Of a stretch of DNA of 64,000 nucleotides, positions 1 through 11,394 are shown in pieces. Position numbers and translations under genes: made by a program. The stretch is from Sapria himalayana. Its lineage: Eukaryota > Streptophyta > Magnoliopsida > Malpighiales > Rafflesiaceae. The notes below the pieces were generated by a model. The model saw nothing but the letters and a program-made list of their open reading frames with translations, did no database searches and was not told the origin of the DNA. The stretch is from NCBI GenBank assembly GCA_029783825.1, contig JAREIK010017110.1:20021-84020 (forward strand), written 5' to 3'. The first letter of the stretch is position 1; every line of letters starts with the position of its first letter.

Positions 1-112
1 AAGAACACTGCTGGGTGCAAATTTTTATTTCCGAGAGTAGAGAGATAAGTGCGGGCTCTTTAAGAATAGTTGCAATTAACTTATTATTCATTAAAAAGTC
101 ATTTTGACCCAT
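1..112 (-). pseudogene. LINE-Z ORF1, N-terminal part, runs off left edge
   Basis: The minus strand from an ATG at 112 stays open to the window edge (37 codons). It begins MGQNDFLMNNKLIATILKEP and aligns with the start of LINE-E ORF1 at 41883 (MGQEDFLTHRKSFASILKGP). Both continue with an ALIS/VLIS-type stretch, so this is the N-terminus of the same RNA-binding ORF1 type, ahead of the DUF4283 core. The start is chosen because it is the conserved Met of the Z/E subfamily and lies about 100 nt below a leader shared with the other LINEs. No break is visible in the part seen. Whether the element is intact cannot be judged, because the rest lies to the left of the window. Confidence 0.72.
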
Positions 113-211
113 TCTAAGCTTGGGAGAAGCTTGTTCTACAAAATGTTGGAGCTTTCTCTCTCTAAAAAATAGGTCTTTATCTCTCTAGAAGTTGAGAGCA
201 TTTTTCAAAGA
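113..211 (-). promoter_or_regulatory. LINE-Z 5' leader
   Basis: This is the short leader between the array and ORF1. In sense orientation it holds GCTCTCAACTTCTAGAGAGA and then AGAGAGAGAAAGCTCCA, matching the LINE-E leader and, more loosely, those of A and B. The purine-rich GA boxes are the only conserved element upstream of ORF1, so any internal promoter should lie here. The exact 5' end is uncertain by about 15 bp, because the leader blends into the purine-rich strand of the array. Confidence 0.5.
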
Positions 212-3200
212 AAAGAAGCATTTTTTTCTTCTTATTCTTCTTTATCTTCTTATTCTTATAATTCTTCTTATTCTTCTATTACTTATTATTATTATTTTTT
301 ATTCTTCTTACTCTTCTTATTCTTCTTATTCTTATTATTCTTTATTATTCTTATTATTCTTCGTATTCTTCTCTTTTTTACTATTCTTATTTTTCTTATT
401 CTTTTTATTCTTATTATTCTTCTTATTTTTATAATTCTTTTTATTCTTCATATTTTGCTAATTCTTCTAATAGTTCTAATTCTTCTAATTCTTCTATTTC
501 TTCTTATTCTACTAATTCTTATAATTCTTATTATTCTTCATACTCTTTTAATTCTTCTTATTATACTAATTCTTCTTATTATTCTTATTCTTGTTATCTG
601 CTTATTTTTCTAATTCTCCTTATTCTTCTTATTTTTTTATTTTTGTTATTCTAATTATTCTTATTATTCTACTAATTGTTCATAATCTTATTATTATTAT
701 TATTATTCTTATTCTTCTTATTATTTTTATTCTTCTCATACTTCTTATTTTTCTTTTTATTATTATTATCATTATTTTTTCTTCTTAGACTTCTTATGCT
801 TATTATTCTTATTAGTCTTCTTTATCTTCTTATTCTACTTATTTTATTATTCTTCTTATTCTTCTTTTCCTTATTATTCTTTTTATTCTTCTTTTTCTTA
901 TTTTTCTTTTTCTTCTTCTTATTATTTTTATCCTTATCTTTCTTATTATTATTATTATTATTCTTATCCTTCATATTATTCTTATTCTTCATATTTATTT
1001 ATTCTTTTTATTCTTCTTATTTTTCTTATTCTTCTTATTCATCTTATTCTTCTTATTCTTCTTATTCATCTTATTCTTCTTATATTTCATATTCTTCTTA
1101 TTTTTTTTTCTTCTTATTCTTATTATTCTTCTTATTCTTCTAATTCTTGTAATTCATCTTATTCTTCTTATTCTTCTTATTTATCTTATTTTTCCTATTC
1201 TTCTAATTCTTCTTATTGTTTTTATTCTTCTTATTCTTCGTATTCTTTAATTTTAATTATTCGTATTATTCTTCTTTTTCTTCTTATTCTTTATATTCTT
1301 ATTCTTCTTGTAATTATTCTTATTCTTTTTATTCTCATATTCTTCTTATTCTTCATATTCTTTTTATTCTTATTATTCTTATTATTCTTCTTTTTTTTAT
1401 TTTTCTTATTCTTCATATTCTTCTCATTATTCATATTCTTCTTATTTTTATAATTATTTTTCTTCTAATTATTCTTATTCTTATTATTCTTGTTATTCTT
1501 CTATGTATTCTTATTTTCTTATTCTTATTATTCTTCTTTTCTTTTTTTATTCTTTTTATTTTTAATATTTTTAATATTTTTATTTTTTTTTTATTCTTCT
1601 TATTCTTTTTATTATTCTTATTTTTCTTATTCTTCTTATTTTTCATTTTCTTCAAATTAATCTTATTCTTGTTATTCTTGTTTTTTTATTTATTCTATCT
1701 ATTCTATTTATTCTATTTATTCTTTTATTTATTATTCTTATTCTTTTTAATCTAGTTATTCTTCTTATTATTCATATTCTTATTATTCTTATTATACTTT
1801 ATATTATTATTATTATTCATATTTTTTTATTCTTTTTATTTTTCTTATTATTCTTATTCTTTTTATTCGTATTTTTCTTCTTATTCTTCTTATTCTTCAT
1901 ATTCTTTTTAATCCTTTATTATTATTATTCTTATTATTTTCTTATTTTCCTATTTTTTTATTATTCTTAAACTTCATATTCTAGTTATTCTTATTATTCA
2001 TTTTAATCTACTTATTCTTCTTTATAATTTCTTTCTTATTATTCTTCTTATTCTTCTTATTCTTCTAATACTTCTTATTCATCTTATTATTCTTATTCTT
2101 TTATTTTTCTTATTTTTATTATTCTTCTTTTTCTTCTTATTCTTTTTTTTTATTTTAATTCTTTATTCTATTTATTCATCTTATTATTATATTATTATTA
2201 TTATTATTCTACTTATTCTTCATATTCTTCTGATTCTTCTTATTTTAATAATTATCTTATACTACTAATCTGCATATTCTTATTATTTTTCTTATTATAT
2301 TGTAATTTTTATTCTTTTTATTCTTTTTTTATTCTTCTTTTTCTTCTAATTCTTCTAATTCTTCTTATTCTAGTTATTATTATTATTATTCTTCATATTC
2401 TTCTTATTCTAGTTATTATTATTATTCTTCATATTATCTTATTCTTTTTATTCTTCTTCTTCTTGTTTTCCATCTTATTCTTCTTATTTTTACATTTCTT
2501 CTTATATTTCTAATTCTTCTTATTCTTCTTATTCTAGTTATTTGTCTTATTTTTCTTAATCTACATATTCTTCTTTTTCTAATTATTTTTCTTATTCTTT
2601 TTATTCTACTTATTATTCATATTCTTCTTATTCTTCTTAATATATTTATTCATTTTATTCTTGTTATTCTTGTTATTTTTATTATTATTCATATTCTTCT
2701 TATTCTTATTATTCATCTTCTTATTTTTATTATTCCACTTATTCTATTTATTCTACTTATTCATATTATTCTTCATATTCTAATTATGCTTCTTATCCTT
2801 ATTATTATTATTATTATTCATATTATTCAAATTATTATTATTTTATATAATTTTGTTATTCGATTTATTCTTGTTCTTCTTATTAGTTTTATTGTTCTTA
2901 TTATTTTTTTATTCTTCTTATTTTTCTAATTCATCTTATTCTTCTTATTTTATTTAGTATTCTTATTCTTCTTATTCTAGATATTATTCTTATTATTCTT
3001 ATTCTTTTTATTATTCTTATTATTCTTATTCTTCTTATTCATATATTTCTTCTTATTCTTTTTATTATTTATATCTTTTTATTCTTCTTATTCTTCTAAT
3101 TCTACATATTCTTTTTATTCATCTTAGATTTCTTAATCTTCTTATTATTCTTATTCTTATTATTCTTCTTATTTTTCTTATTCTTCTTATTATTCATATT

Positions 3201-6200
3201 CTTATTATTTTTCTTATTCTTCTTATTCTTATTAATCTTCTTATGCTTCTAATTCTTTTATTTTTCTTATTTTTTTATTATACTTTTTCTTCTTATTCTT
3301 TTTATTATTTTAATTCTTCTTATTCTATTTATTCTTCTTATTCTTCATTTTCTATTTATTTTTCTTTATTTTAATATTCTACGTATTCTACACTATTCTT
3401 CATATTCTTCTGATTCTTCTTATTTTTCTTATTATTCTTGTAATTTTTATACTTATTTTTCTTTTTTTATTCTTCTAATTCTTCTAAGTCTTCTAATTCT
3501 TCTAATTCTAGTTATTATTATTATTCTTATTCTTTTTTTATTGTTATCCTTCATATTCTTCTTATTTTTCTTATTCTTCTTATAATTATAATTCTTCTTA
3601 TTCTTTTTATTCTTCTTTTTAGTTATTCTTCTTATTCTTCTGAATATTTATATTCTTATTTTTTTATTTCTTCTTCTTATTCTTTTTATTCTACTTATTA
3701 TTCATATTTTTCTTATTCTTCTTAATCTACTTATTCTTGTTATTCTTGTTATTCTTGTTATACTTGTTATTCTTGTTATTCTTGTTATTCTTGTTATTCT
3801 TCTTATTATTTATATTCTTCTTATTATATTTTCTCTTTCTTATTATTCTTCATATACTTATTATCTTCTATTCCTTCTTGTTTTTTTTATTATTCTTATT
3901 ATTCTTATTATTCTTATTATTCTAATTATTCTTATTTTACATATTCTTGATATTCTTTTTATTCTTGTACTTCTTATTTATTTATTGTTCTTATTTTTTA
4001 ATCTTCTTATCCTTCTAATTCATCTTATTCTTCTTATTTTATATAGTTTTCTTATTCTTCTTATTCTAGTTATATTCTTTTTCTTTTTATTCTTCTTATT
4101 CTTCTTAATATTCTTATTATTCTTATTCTTATTTTTCTTCTTATTCTTTTTATTCTTCATATTCTTTTTATTTATCTTATTCTTCTAATTATACATATTC
4201 ATCTTAATTTTCTTAATCTTTTTATTCTTCATATTCTTCATATTCTTCTTATTCTTCTTATTCTTCTTATTCTTCTTATTATTTATATTCTTATTATTCT
4301 TCTTTTCTTCTTCTTATTCTTCTTATTATTTATATTCTTATTATTCTTATTATTCTTATTTTATTATTATTTATATTCTTCTTATTCTTTTTATTTTTCT
4401 TTTTCTTGTTATTCTTCGTATTCTTCTTTATCTTCTTATTCTTCTTATTCTTTATTTTTATTTTTATTTTTTTATTCTTCTTATTATTCTTTTTTCTTCT
4501 GATTCTTCTTATTCTTCTAATTCTTCTTATTCTTCTTATTCTCTTATTCTTCTTATTCTTCTTATTCATCTTATTTTTTTTATTTTTTTTCTTTTTCATA
4601 TATTCTTATTATACTATTTTTTTATTCTTATTCTTCGTATATATCTTTTTTTCATATGTTTCTTATTCTTCATATTCTTATTATTCTTCGTATTCTTATT
4701 CTTCTTATTCTTATTTCTCTTCTAATTTTTATTATATTTCTTATTATTCATATTCTTTTTCTTATTGTTATAATTATTTTTCTTCTTATTATTCTTATTC
4801 TTATTATTTTTAATAATTTTCTTTTAATTCTTTTTGTTATTATTTTATTATTATTCCTATTATTTTTATTATTCTTTTTCTTCTTATTCATCATATTATT
4901 CTTATTCTTCTTATTTTTCATTTTCTTAAAATTATTTTTTTTCTTGTTATTCTTATTTTTTACTTATTCTATTTACTTTTTTATATTTATTAATCTAATT
5001 ATTCTTTTTATTCTTCTTAATTTTCTTATTCTTTTTAATCTTCTTATTCTTCTTATTATTTTTATTCTTTTTATCATTCTTATTCTTTGTATTCTTCTCA
5101 TTCTATTTATTCTTCTTATTCTTATTATTTTTATTCTTTTATTTCTTTTATTTCTTCTTACTTTTTTTGTTATTCTAATTCTTCTTATTCCTCCTTTTAT
5201 TCCTTTCCTTTTTATTCTTCTATTTATTTTTATTATTCTTATACTTCCTTTTGTTCGGATTCTCTTGTTTATTACTATTTTTTTATTCTTTGTACTATTC
5301 TTATTTTTCTTATTCCTCAGATTCTTCTTATTCTTTTATTCCTCTTATTCTTCTTAATCTTCATATTCTTTTTATTCTTCTAATTCTTTTTATTCTTCTT
5401 ATACTTCTTTTGATTGATATTCTTCTTATTCTTCTTTAATTTTTTATCCTTTTATTCTTCCTTGCTTCTTATTCTTGTAATTCTTGTTATTCTTCTTATT
5501 CTTTTTATTCTTCTTATTATTTTATTCTTCTTATTCTTCTTTTGGTCTTATAATTCATATTCTTATTATTCTTCTTTTTCTTCTTATTATTTTTATTCTT
5601 CTTTTTCTACTTATTCTTTTATTCCTCTTTTTTTTCTTATTCTTCATATTCTTCTTTTTTTATAATTCTTCTTATTTTATTAATTTTTCTTATTAGTCTT
5701 ATTCTTCTTATTCTTATTATTCTTCTTATTATTCTTATATTCCTTTTCATCATCATCATCATCTTCTTATTATTCTTATTATTCTTCTTATTATTCATAT
5801 TCCTCTTCTCATTTTTATAATTATTTTTCTAATTATTATTCTTATTCTTTTTATTCTTGTTTTTCTTCTTTTTTTTCTTATTCTCTTTATTCTTATTCTT
5901 TTTCTATTTATTATTCTTTTTATTTTTATAATAATAATTATTTTTATTATTCCTACTCTTCTTATTCTTTTTATTATTCTTATTCTTTTTATTCTTCTTA
6001 TTTTTCATTTTCTTCAAATTATTCTTATTCTTGTTTTTTAATAATTCATTTATTCTATTTATTCTTTTATTCTTCTTATTCTTCTTATTCTTCTTATTGT
6101 TCTTATTATTCATATTCTTATTATTCATATTCTTATTATTCTATTTATACTTCATATTTTTCTTATTTTTTTATTCTTATTATTCTTCTTATTTTTCTTT

Positions 6201-6562
6201 TTTTCTTTTATTTTCTTATTTTTCTTATTTTTCTTATTTTTCTTATTTTTCTTATTTTTCTTATTCTTTTTATTCTTATTATTTTTCTTATTCTCCATAT
6301 TCTTCTTATTCTTCTTATTCTTTTTATTTTTCTATTTTCTTCTTATTCTTCTTTTTCTTCTTTTTCTTTTATTCTTTGTATTTTTTTTATTCTTCTTATT
6401 CATCTTATTCATCATATTTTTCATTTTCTCTTCTTATTCTTCTTAGTCTTTTTATTATTCTTTTTTTTATTATTCTTCTTATTTTTCTTATTCTTCCTAT
6501 TTTTTTATTTTTCTTAAACTTCTTATTCTAGTTATTTTTCTTATTCTTATTATTCTTTTATT
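212..6562 (+). repeat. Satellite array 1, degenerate (TTATTCTTC)n
   Basis: About 6.35 kb built almost only from T, A and C on the + strand with a 9-bp period. The unit is TTATTCTTC, with common variants TTATTCTTT, TTATTTTTC and TTATTATTC. Landmark words recur at kilobase spacing: CATATTCTTCTGATTCTTCT at 2221 and 3401; AATTCATCTTATTC near 2929 and 4017; a CATTTTCTTCAAATTA-type word near 1640, 4915 and 6005. The block therefore has diverged higher-order repeats. Low-complexity open frames (Leu/Phe, Ile/Leu, Tyr/Ser) cross it because 9 is a multiple of 3; they are not genes. LINE-Z lies on the left and the 3' end of LINE-A on the right. Confidence 0.95.
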
Positions 6563-7469
6563 TAAAGGTCTGTTTTATTAATTATAAAACCCTCTCTTTT
6601 GGCGGAGGAATACCATTGATACAATCTAGAGAACTACACTTTGCACCTTTTACACCCTTGACAAAATAAGAAAAAAATAATGCACAATAGAGTTTTACAG
6701 TCAAGCTTTATATGAAATAAAACTGCTTTGAGTTTCTCCTTAATCAAAATTTCATGATCTTTAGCATACTTTGTTTTACTTTTTCTTCTCTACCCATTAA
6801 GTCTGCATGCTTGCTTCCTTTTACAGCTACAGCTGCTTACTTCCTAATAGCATATCTACTACTTCTTTAGGTACAAATTTTGGCAGCCTCTTTGCTATTT
6901 TATCTGGTTCCACCATAGCTTGGTTATCCCTAAGCTTTAATATGTTGTCTGTCTTGTGTTGCTAGATAATTTGCCAGTTGTAGACCCTATATTCTAGTAA
7001 ACTTACAAAACCCAAGAACATAGCATAATATAGTAGTACATAATCATATACAGTCATCCTTCTGCCCAACAGCACAATAGTCCATACCATTTAGTCAGCA
7101 TTACTACTACCTTCTACTTTCTAATATCTACATTCAATCTTTATCCTATCTTTCATCTGTTCAAATAGTCTGTGATCCATGAAACACAACAGAAATGCAA
7201 TGCAATATATTTAGATGAACTTTCTCATAAAAAAGATCCAAACTGTCTGCATAGGTAATTGTAAACAATTCGCAGCTAGCAGAATCATGTCTGCCAATGG
7301 ATATGATTTTTCATTTCCCTACCTCCTCCTACTTTCCCTGCTCTACGATCTTAGACAATACCTACGATTTTAGTAAAACTAAAAATCAAAACAAAATACA
7401 TTTCTATAATTTTTCTACAGACCAGGGAGATCTTTAGATTTTAGAACTTCCTCTAACCTCCTAATATTT
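6563..7469 (-). other. LINE-A 3' UTR and conserved 3' terminus
   Basis: Non-coding, about 0.9 kb. The last 100 nt in sense carry GGGTGTAAAAGG, then GGTATTCCTCCGCCAAAAG, AGAGGG and TTAATAAAACA, a block found in every LINE here and in the short elements F and H. The more upstream part includes a word of the type GCAGCCTCTTTGCTATTTTAT (plus-strand reading, near 6889), which is tandemly repeated in LINE-C. In target-primed retrotransposition this end is the natural recognition site for the element's reverse transcriptase. Confidence 0.6.
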
Positions 7470-9388
7470 TTGAATTCTAATATAAGGCTTGTATAATTAG
7501 GCCATTGTATTTATTCGTAAAATATTTTTATCAAACTCTTGTAAACCCTTCCTCATGCCTTCCTCTGCTAGTTTGTCTATGACAGCATTTGGTTCCCTGA
7601 ACGTATGTGTTACTTCCCCATTTAGGCCAGTTAAATGGCTTTTAAATGAAACTATATGCTCATCATACTACCACATCTTTATTTTACTTGTAGCTAGATT
7701 CACCAGTAGACTAGAGTCCACCCATGCTCGAATATTTATAGAAGAGTATTCTTTACAAATTTGAAGGTCCTTGAGCAAGGCTAACATTCCCACATGCAAA
7801 GCTGGAGATGCTTTTTCCCTCATTCTAAATGTTTTTAATACATCCCCTTGCTCATTTCTTATCATGCTTCCTTCTCCTGCCATACCCATATCCCTGTTAA
7901 AGCTTCCGTATGCATTTAGAGCAATTCTTTCTTGTGGATGTTTATACCAACAAACCATCCTTATCTCATGTATTTTTTCTTTAATTGCATGTAGGCCCCA
8001 TATCTTTTTTTTCATCTTCCATTTCAGTGCTTCTGAGTCTTAAAGGGATCCTTACTGAAATCCATATGTACTCTTTTTTAATTTCTTCAATTATATAATT
8101 AGCAATCATATTAATACATTCAAATCTACTTTTGTTTCTCTTTCCATAAGCACCAGACTATGATATGTGGGATGTAGTCTCTTAGCCAGTTACATATTTT
8201 GTTCTTTGTGTGTCTTATCTTCCATCTCATTAATCTATCCTTGAGATCCTCTATCTTATTACTTATTTGTGTGTCTTTTCCTAGGTAGCCCCAGACTTCC
8301 ACCACTATCTTTTCTGTCGAAAACAAGTGATTTGAGCTTTCTATGCTGGCGAAATAGCATTCACACCTAGAAACTAATTTAACCTCTTTCTTTTGAATAT
8401 TTGAATCCACCAGAATGACATTCGATAGAAGCTTCCACATGAATATGTTAAATTTTTGTGGGTTCTCTTTCACCCAAGTGCCTTTTAAGACTTCTTGGGG
8501 AGTTTTTACTTTTCTTACTAATAATTTTGCACTTATGAGTGTAGACCTCTCCCGTGGGTTCAGAATCCATCTCCATTCGTTATTAATTAAGAGTGCATTA
8601 CTTTCTACTAATTTTTTTTGTTTAGACATCATTTTCCAACTTTTAGATGTTTTTTTAGAATTCTTGAATACTTTGTTTCATATTCCATATCTAGCTTTCA
8701 TGTATCTCGCCCATAGACTATCATTCTATATGAGCCTCCACCATTTTTTGCATGCCAGGCTTTAGCCATATCATTTAGCTTGTTTAAACATAGGTCTGCC
8801 TCCTCCTTTGGGCAACATATGTCTTACCATTTTTTCCAGTGTAGCTTGTTTTTTCTTGTTTTTTACCCCATAAGAAATTAGCCATCTCCTTCTCTAAGTT
8901 ACTCAAAACCTTCATCAGGGGCTACAAAATCATTAGAATATGTGCAATAGAGCCTTGTAGAACATGTTTGATTAATGTAATTCACCCTGCCATGCTCAAC
9001 ATGTTATTATTCCATCCTGCTAATTTACTTCTAAGCTTGTTCATCAAAAAAGCTAGATATTCTTCCTTGAATCTTCCTTCATAGATTGAGCACCCCAAGT
9101 ACATTAACACCACTTTTTTCTATTCAAATCCAGTAATTTTTTTGATTCATTGAACTGTCCTTTCGGGTGCTTTTCCCATAATCACAATTTGACATTTATT
9201 TTTATTGAGCTGTTGTCCCATTTCTTCTTATAGTATATCAAATAGACTCATCATATTCATCTCCCAACATGTGTAAAAACAATCACATCATCTACATACA
9301 CCAAGTAGGTCACATTGGGGAATTGTCTAGGTTATTTGAATCTAAAAATCTTGCCCTCCTTCATTTTCTCTTTTAAATTTATTATTAG

Positions 9389-9459
<71 letters not shown>

Positions 9460-11394
9460 ATATATATATTAAATTAGGCTGGAAATAATAGGTCCCCCTG
9501 TCTAAGTCCTCTGATTGGCTTGAATTCTTCGCATGCCTCCCCATTGATTCAGATTTTAACCAGGCACTAGAGATGCATCTATACATTAGGTCTATCCAAA
9601 ATTCTAAAAATCTAATTTTTCTCATTGTATAGCATAAAATGTCTCATTCTACTCTTCAAATGCTTTAGACATATCTAACCTCATAATCACATTATGACCC
9701 CTAACTTTAGCACCTAGTTCCTTCATCAATTCTGCGATTAAATTGATATTATCCATCATTAATCTAATTTTAATTAATCCTACTTGTTCAGCCAATATAA
9801 TGGGAGGATTTACCCTATTTAAACTATTCTGGAAGAGTTTTGCCAGAATTTTTTACACCGAGTTACATAGACTTATAGGTCTATAATCCTCAATTTTTTG
9901 TGGGTTATCCTTCTTGGGAATCAAGACAATAAATGAGCTGGTCCATGCTTTTGTAATCTCTACTCCTGCAAAGACCCAGACAATGGTGGCTAACAAGTCT
10001 TCTTTTATTATATTCCAAGCTTGTTGATAAAAGTCATTGTTTCATCCATCAGGTCTAGCTGCACTATCTTTATTTCTACTAAAGACTGCAGCCTTTATCT
10101 CTTCTTCTCTAGGGCTCTCTTTCAAAGCTTTGTTTTCATCCTCTATTACTCTTTTTCCTATGAGCTGAATTAAGGTGTCATTCCTTTAATGACTATAGCC
10201 ATAAAGATGACTTTTAAAGTAGTATTCCAACACTTTTTTAATCTTCTCCTCTTCTTCTACTCATTTACTAATATCATTTTTTATGCCTTTTATTTCTTGT
10301 TTTTGGCCTTTTAATTTTGCAACTATATTAAAAAACTTAGTATTTCTATCCCCTTCTTTTAGCCACTTTATTTTGGCCCTTTGTTTCCAAAATATTTTTT
10401 CTATATTTAACATTAATTTTAATTCTACATTAGCTTTATTCAAATTAATTCTAGAGGGTTCATCCTAGGTATTCTCGTATTATATTTCTAATAAGCTGAC
10501 TTTTAGTTCAACATCTTGAATATTCTTATTTATATTCCTAAATCTCTTTTTATTCCATTGGCTAAGTTCTAGTTTTAATCTATGTAATTTTATAGCTAGA
10601 ACCTACATGGGATTCCCAGTTTTTGGAATTTGCCATGAGTCCCTTACTATTTTCTCAAAATCTTTATGCATTCCCCACATATTCTGATATTTAAAGGTTT
10701 TGTTGTTTCTCTCTCTAGATTTAAATTTTAGGAGAAGAGGGCTATGATCTGAGCATATTCTGCTTAAGTGCTTCATGCTCACCCCTCCACAGTAATCTAT
10801 CTATTTGGTGTGATACAGGATGCGATCTAGTCTAGACCAAATTGCTCCTCCATTTTTCCAGTTATTATATCATGTGAAATTAGGACCTAGATAATCAGCC
10901 TCCATAATATTTACATTTTCTATAGCCTCATTAAATTGAGCTATGGCTAATGGGTCAGGAGGCCTTCCTCCACTTTTCTCTTTAACATTCCTAAACCACA
11001 TTAAAATCCCCTCCTATGATCCATGGAGCTTTCCTTGCGACTATCTCTCTCATCTCACCCTACAATTCTTTCCTTTTTTCTTGCAAAATGTTGGCGTATA
11101 CCACCAAAATAATTGGTTCTGAATTTTTCTCTAGTTTAAAGTTAATTATCTGGTCCGCCTTTGATATAATATTAATATCAACTTTATTTTTCCATAACAG
11201 CCATATCTTGCCATTATTATTGGAAAACACCTTGTCTAGTCCTATTTTCTTTTTATACTCTTCCAGTGAATCCTTACTAACCATGGGTTCAACTATCATT
11301 ACTATTCTAATGTTGTGAATTTTAATTTTTTATTTCTATTTATCGATGGAGGGTTTCCTACTCCTCTTAGGTTCCAATATAAGCTATTATACAT
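7470..11394 (-). pseudogene. LINE-A ORF2: endonuclease, reverse transcriptase, zf-RVT, RNase H
   Basis: The start is the ATG at 11394, which overlaps the ORF1 stop. Domain pieces in order: an APE-type endonuclease opening WNLRGVGN, the catalytic-Glu segment IVEPMVSKDS near 11290, IIGGDFNVV near 11020 and CSDHSPLLL near 10750; a basic linker with EKIFWKQRAKIKWLKEGDRN near 10390; reverse transcriptase with DYRPISLCNS, LDMSKAF and the active site YVDD (9287-9298) instead of YADD; zf-RVT with KLVSRCECYF (ORF 8126-8632); and RNase H with LNAYGSFNRDMG, VDSSLLV and HTFREPNAVIDKLA (8015 to about 7480). Stops and frameshifts break it repeatedly. The first RNase H Asp is changed (DGS to YGS) and the C-terminal AD is ID. 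It is inactive as it stands. Confidence 0.85.
9388..9470 (+). repeat. Compound (TA)n(TG)n(TATG)n(TA)n microsatellite inside LINE-A RT
   Basis: An 83-bp run of TA, about 21 TG units, TATG and TA interrupts the reverse transcriptase between the GDPLSP-like motif and the KEKMKE segment. LINE-B (20404) and LINE-D (38019) have shorter TA runs at the equivalent place; LINE-E reads LFNIYMESLLINLK there instead. Confidence 0.9.

Noticed and set aside
192..6531. Long open frames over the arrays encoding Phe/Leu, Ile/Leu or Tyr/Ser repeats (also 12905-17500, 39089-41658, 48160-52092), up to about 350 codons
   Set aside because: A 9-bp unit without stop in most frames gives open frames by default. Overlapping frames are open at once, there is no start context or gene structure, and composition is fully explained by TTATTCTTC.
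212..6562. CRISPR-like repeat-spacer structure
   Set aside because: The repeat is 9 bp, degenerate and contiguous, without unique spacers, and the DNA is eukaryotic.
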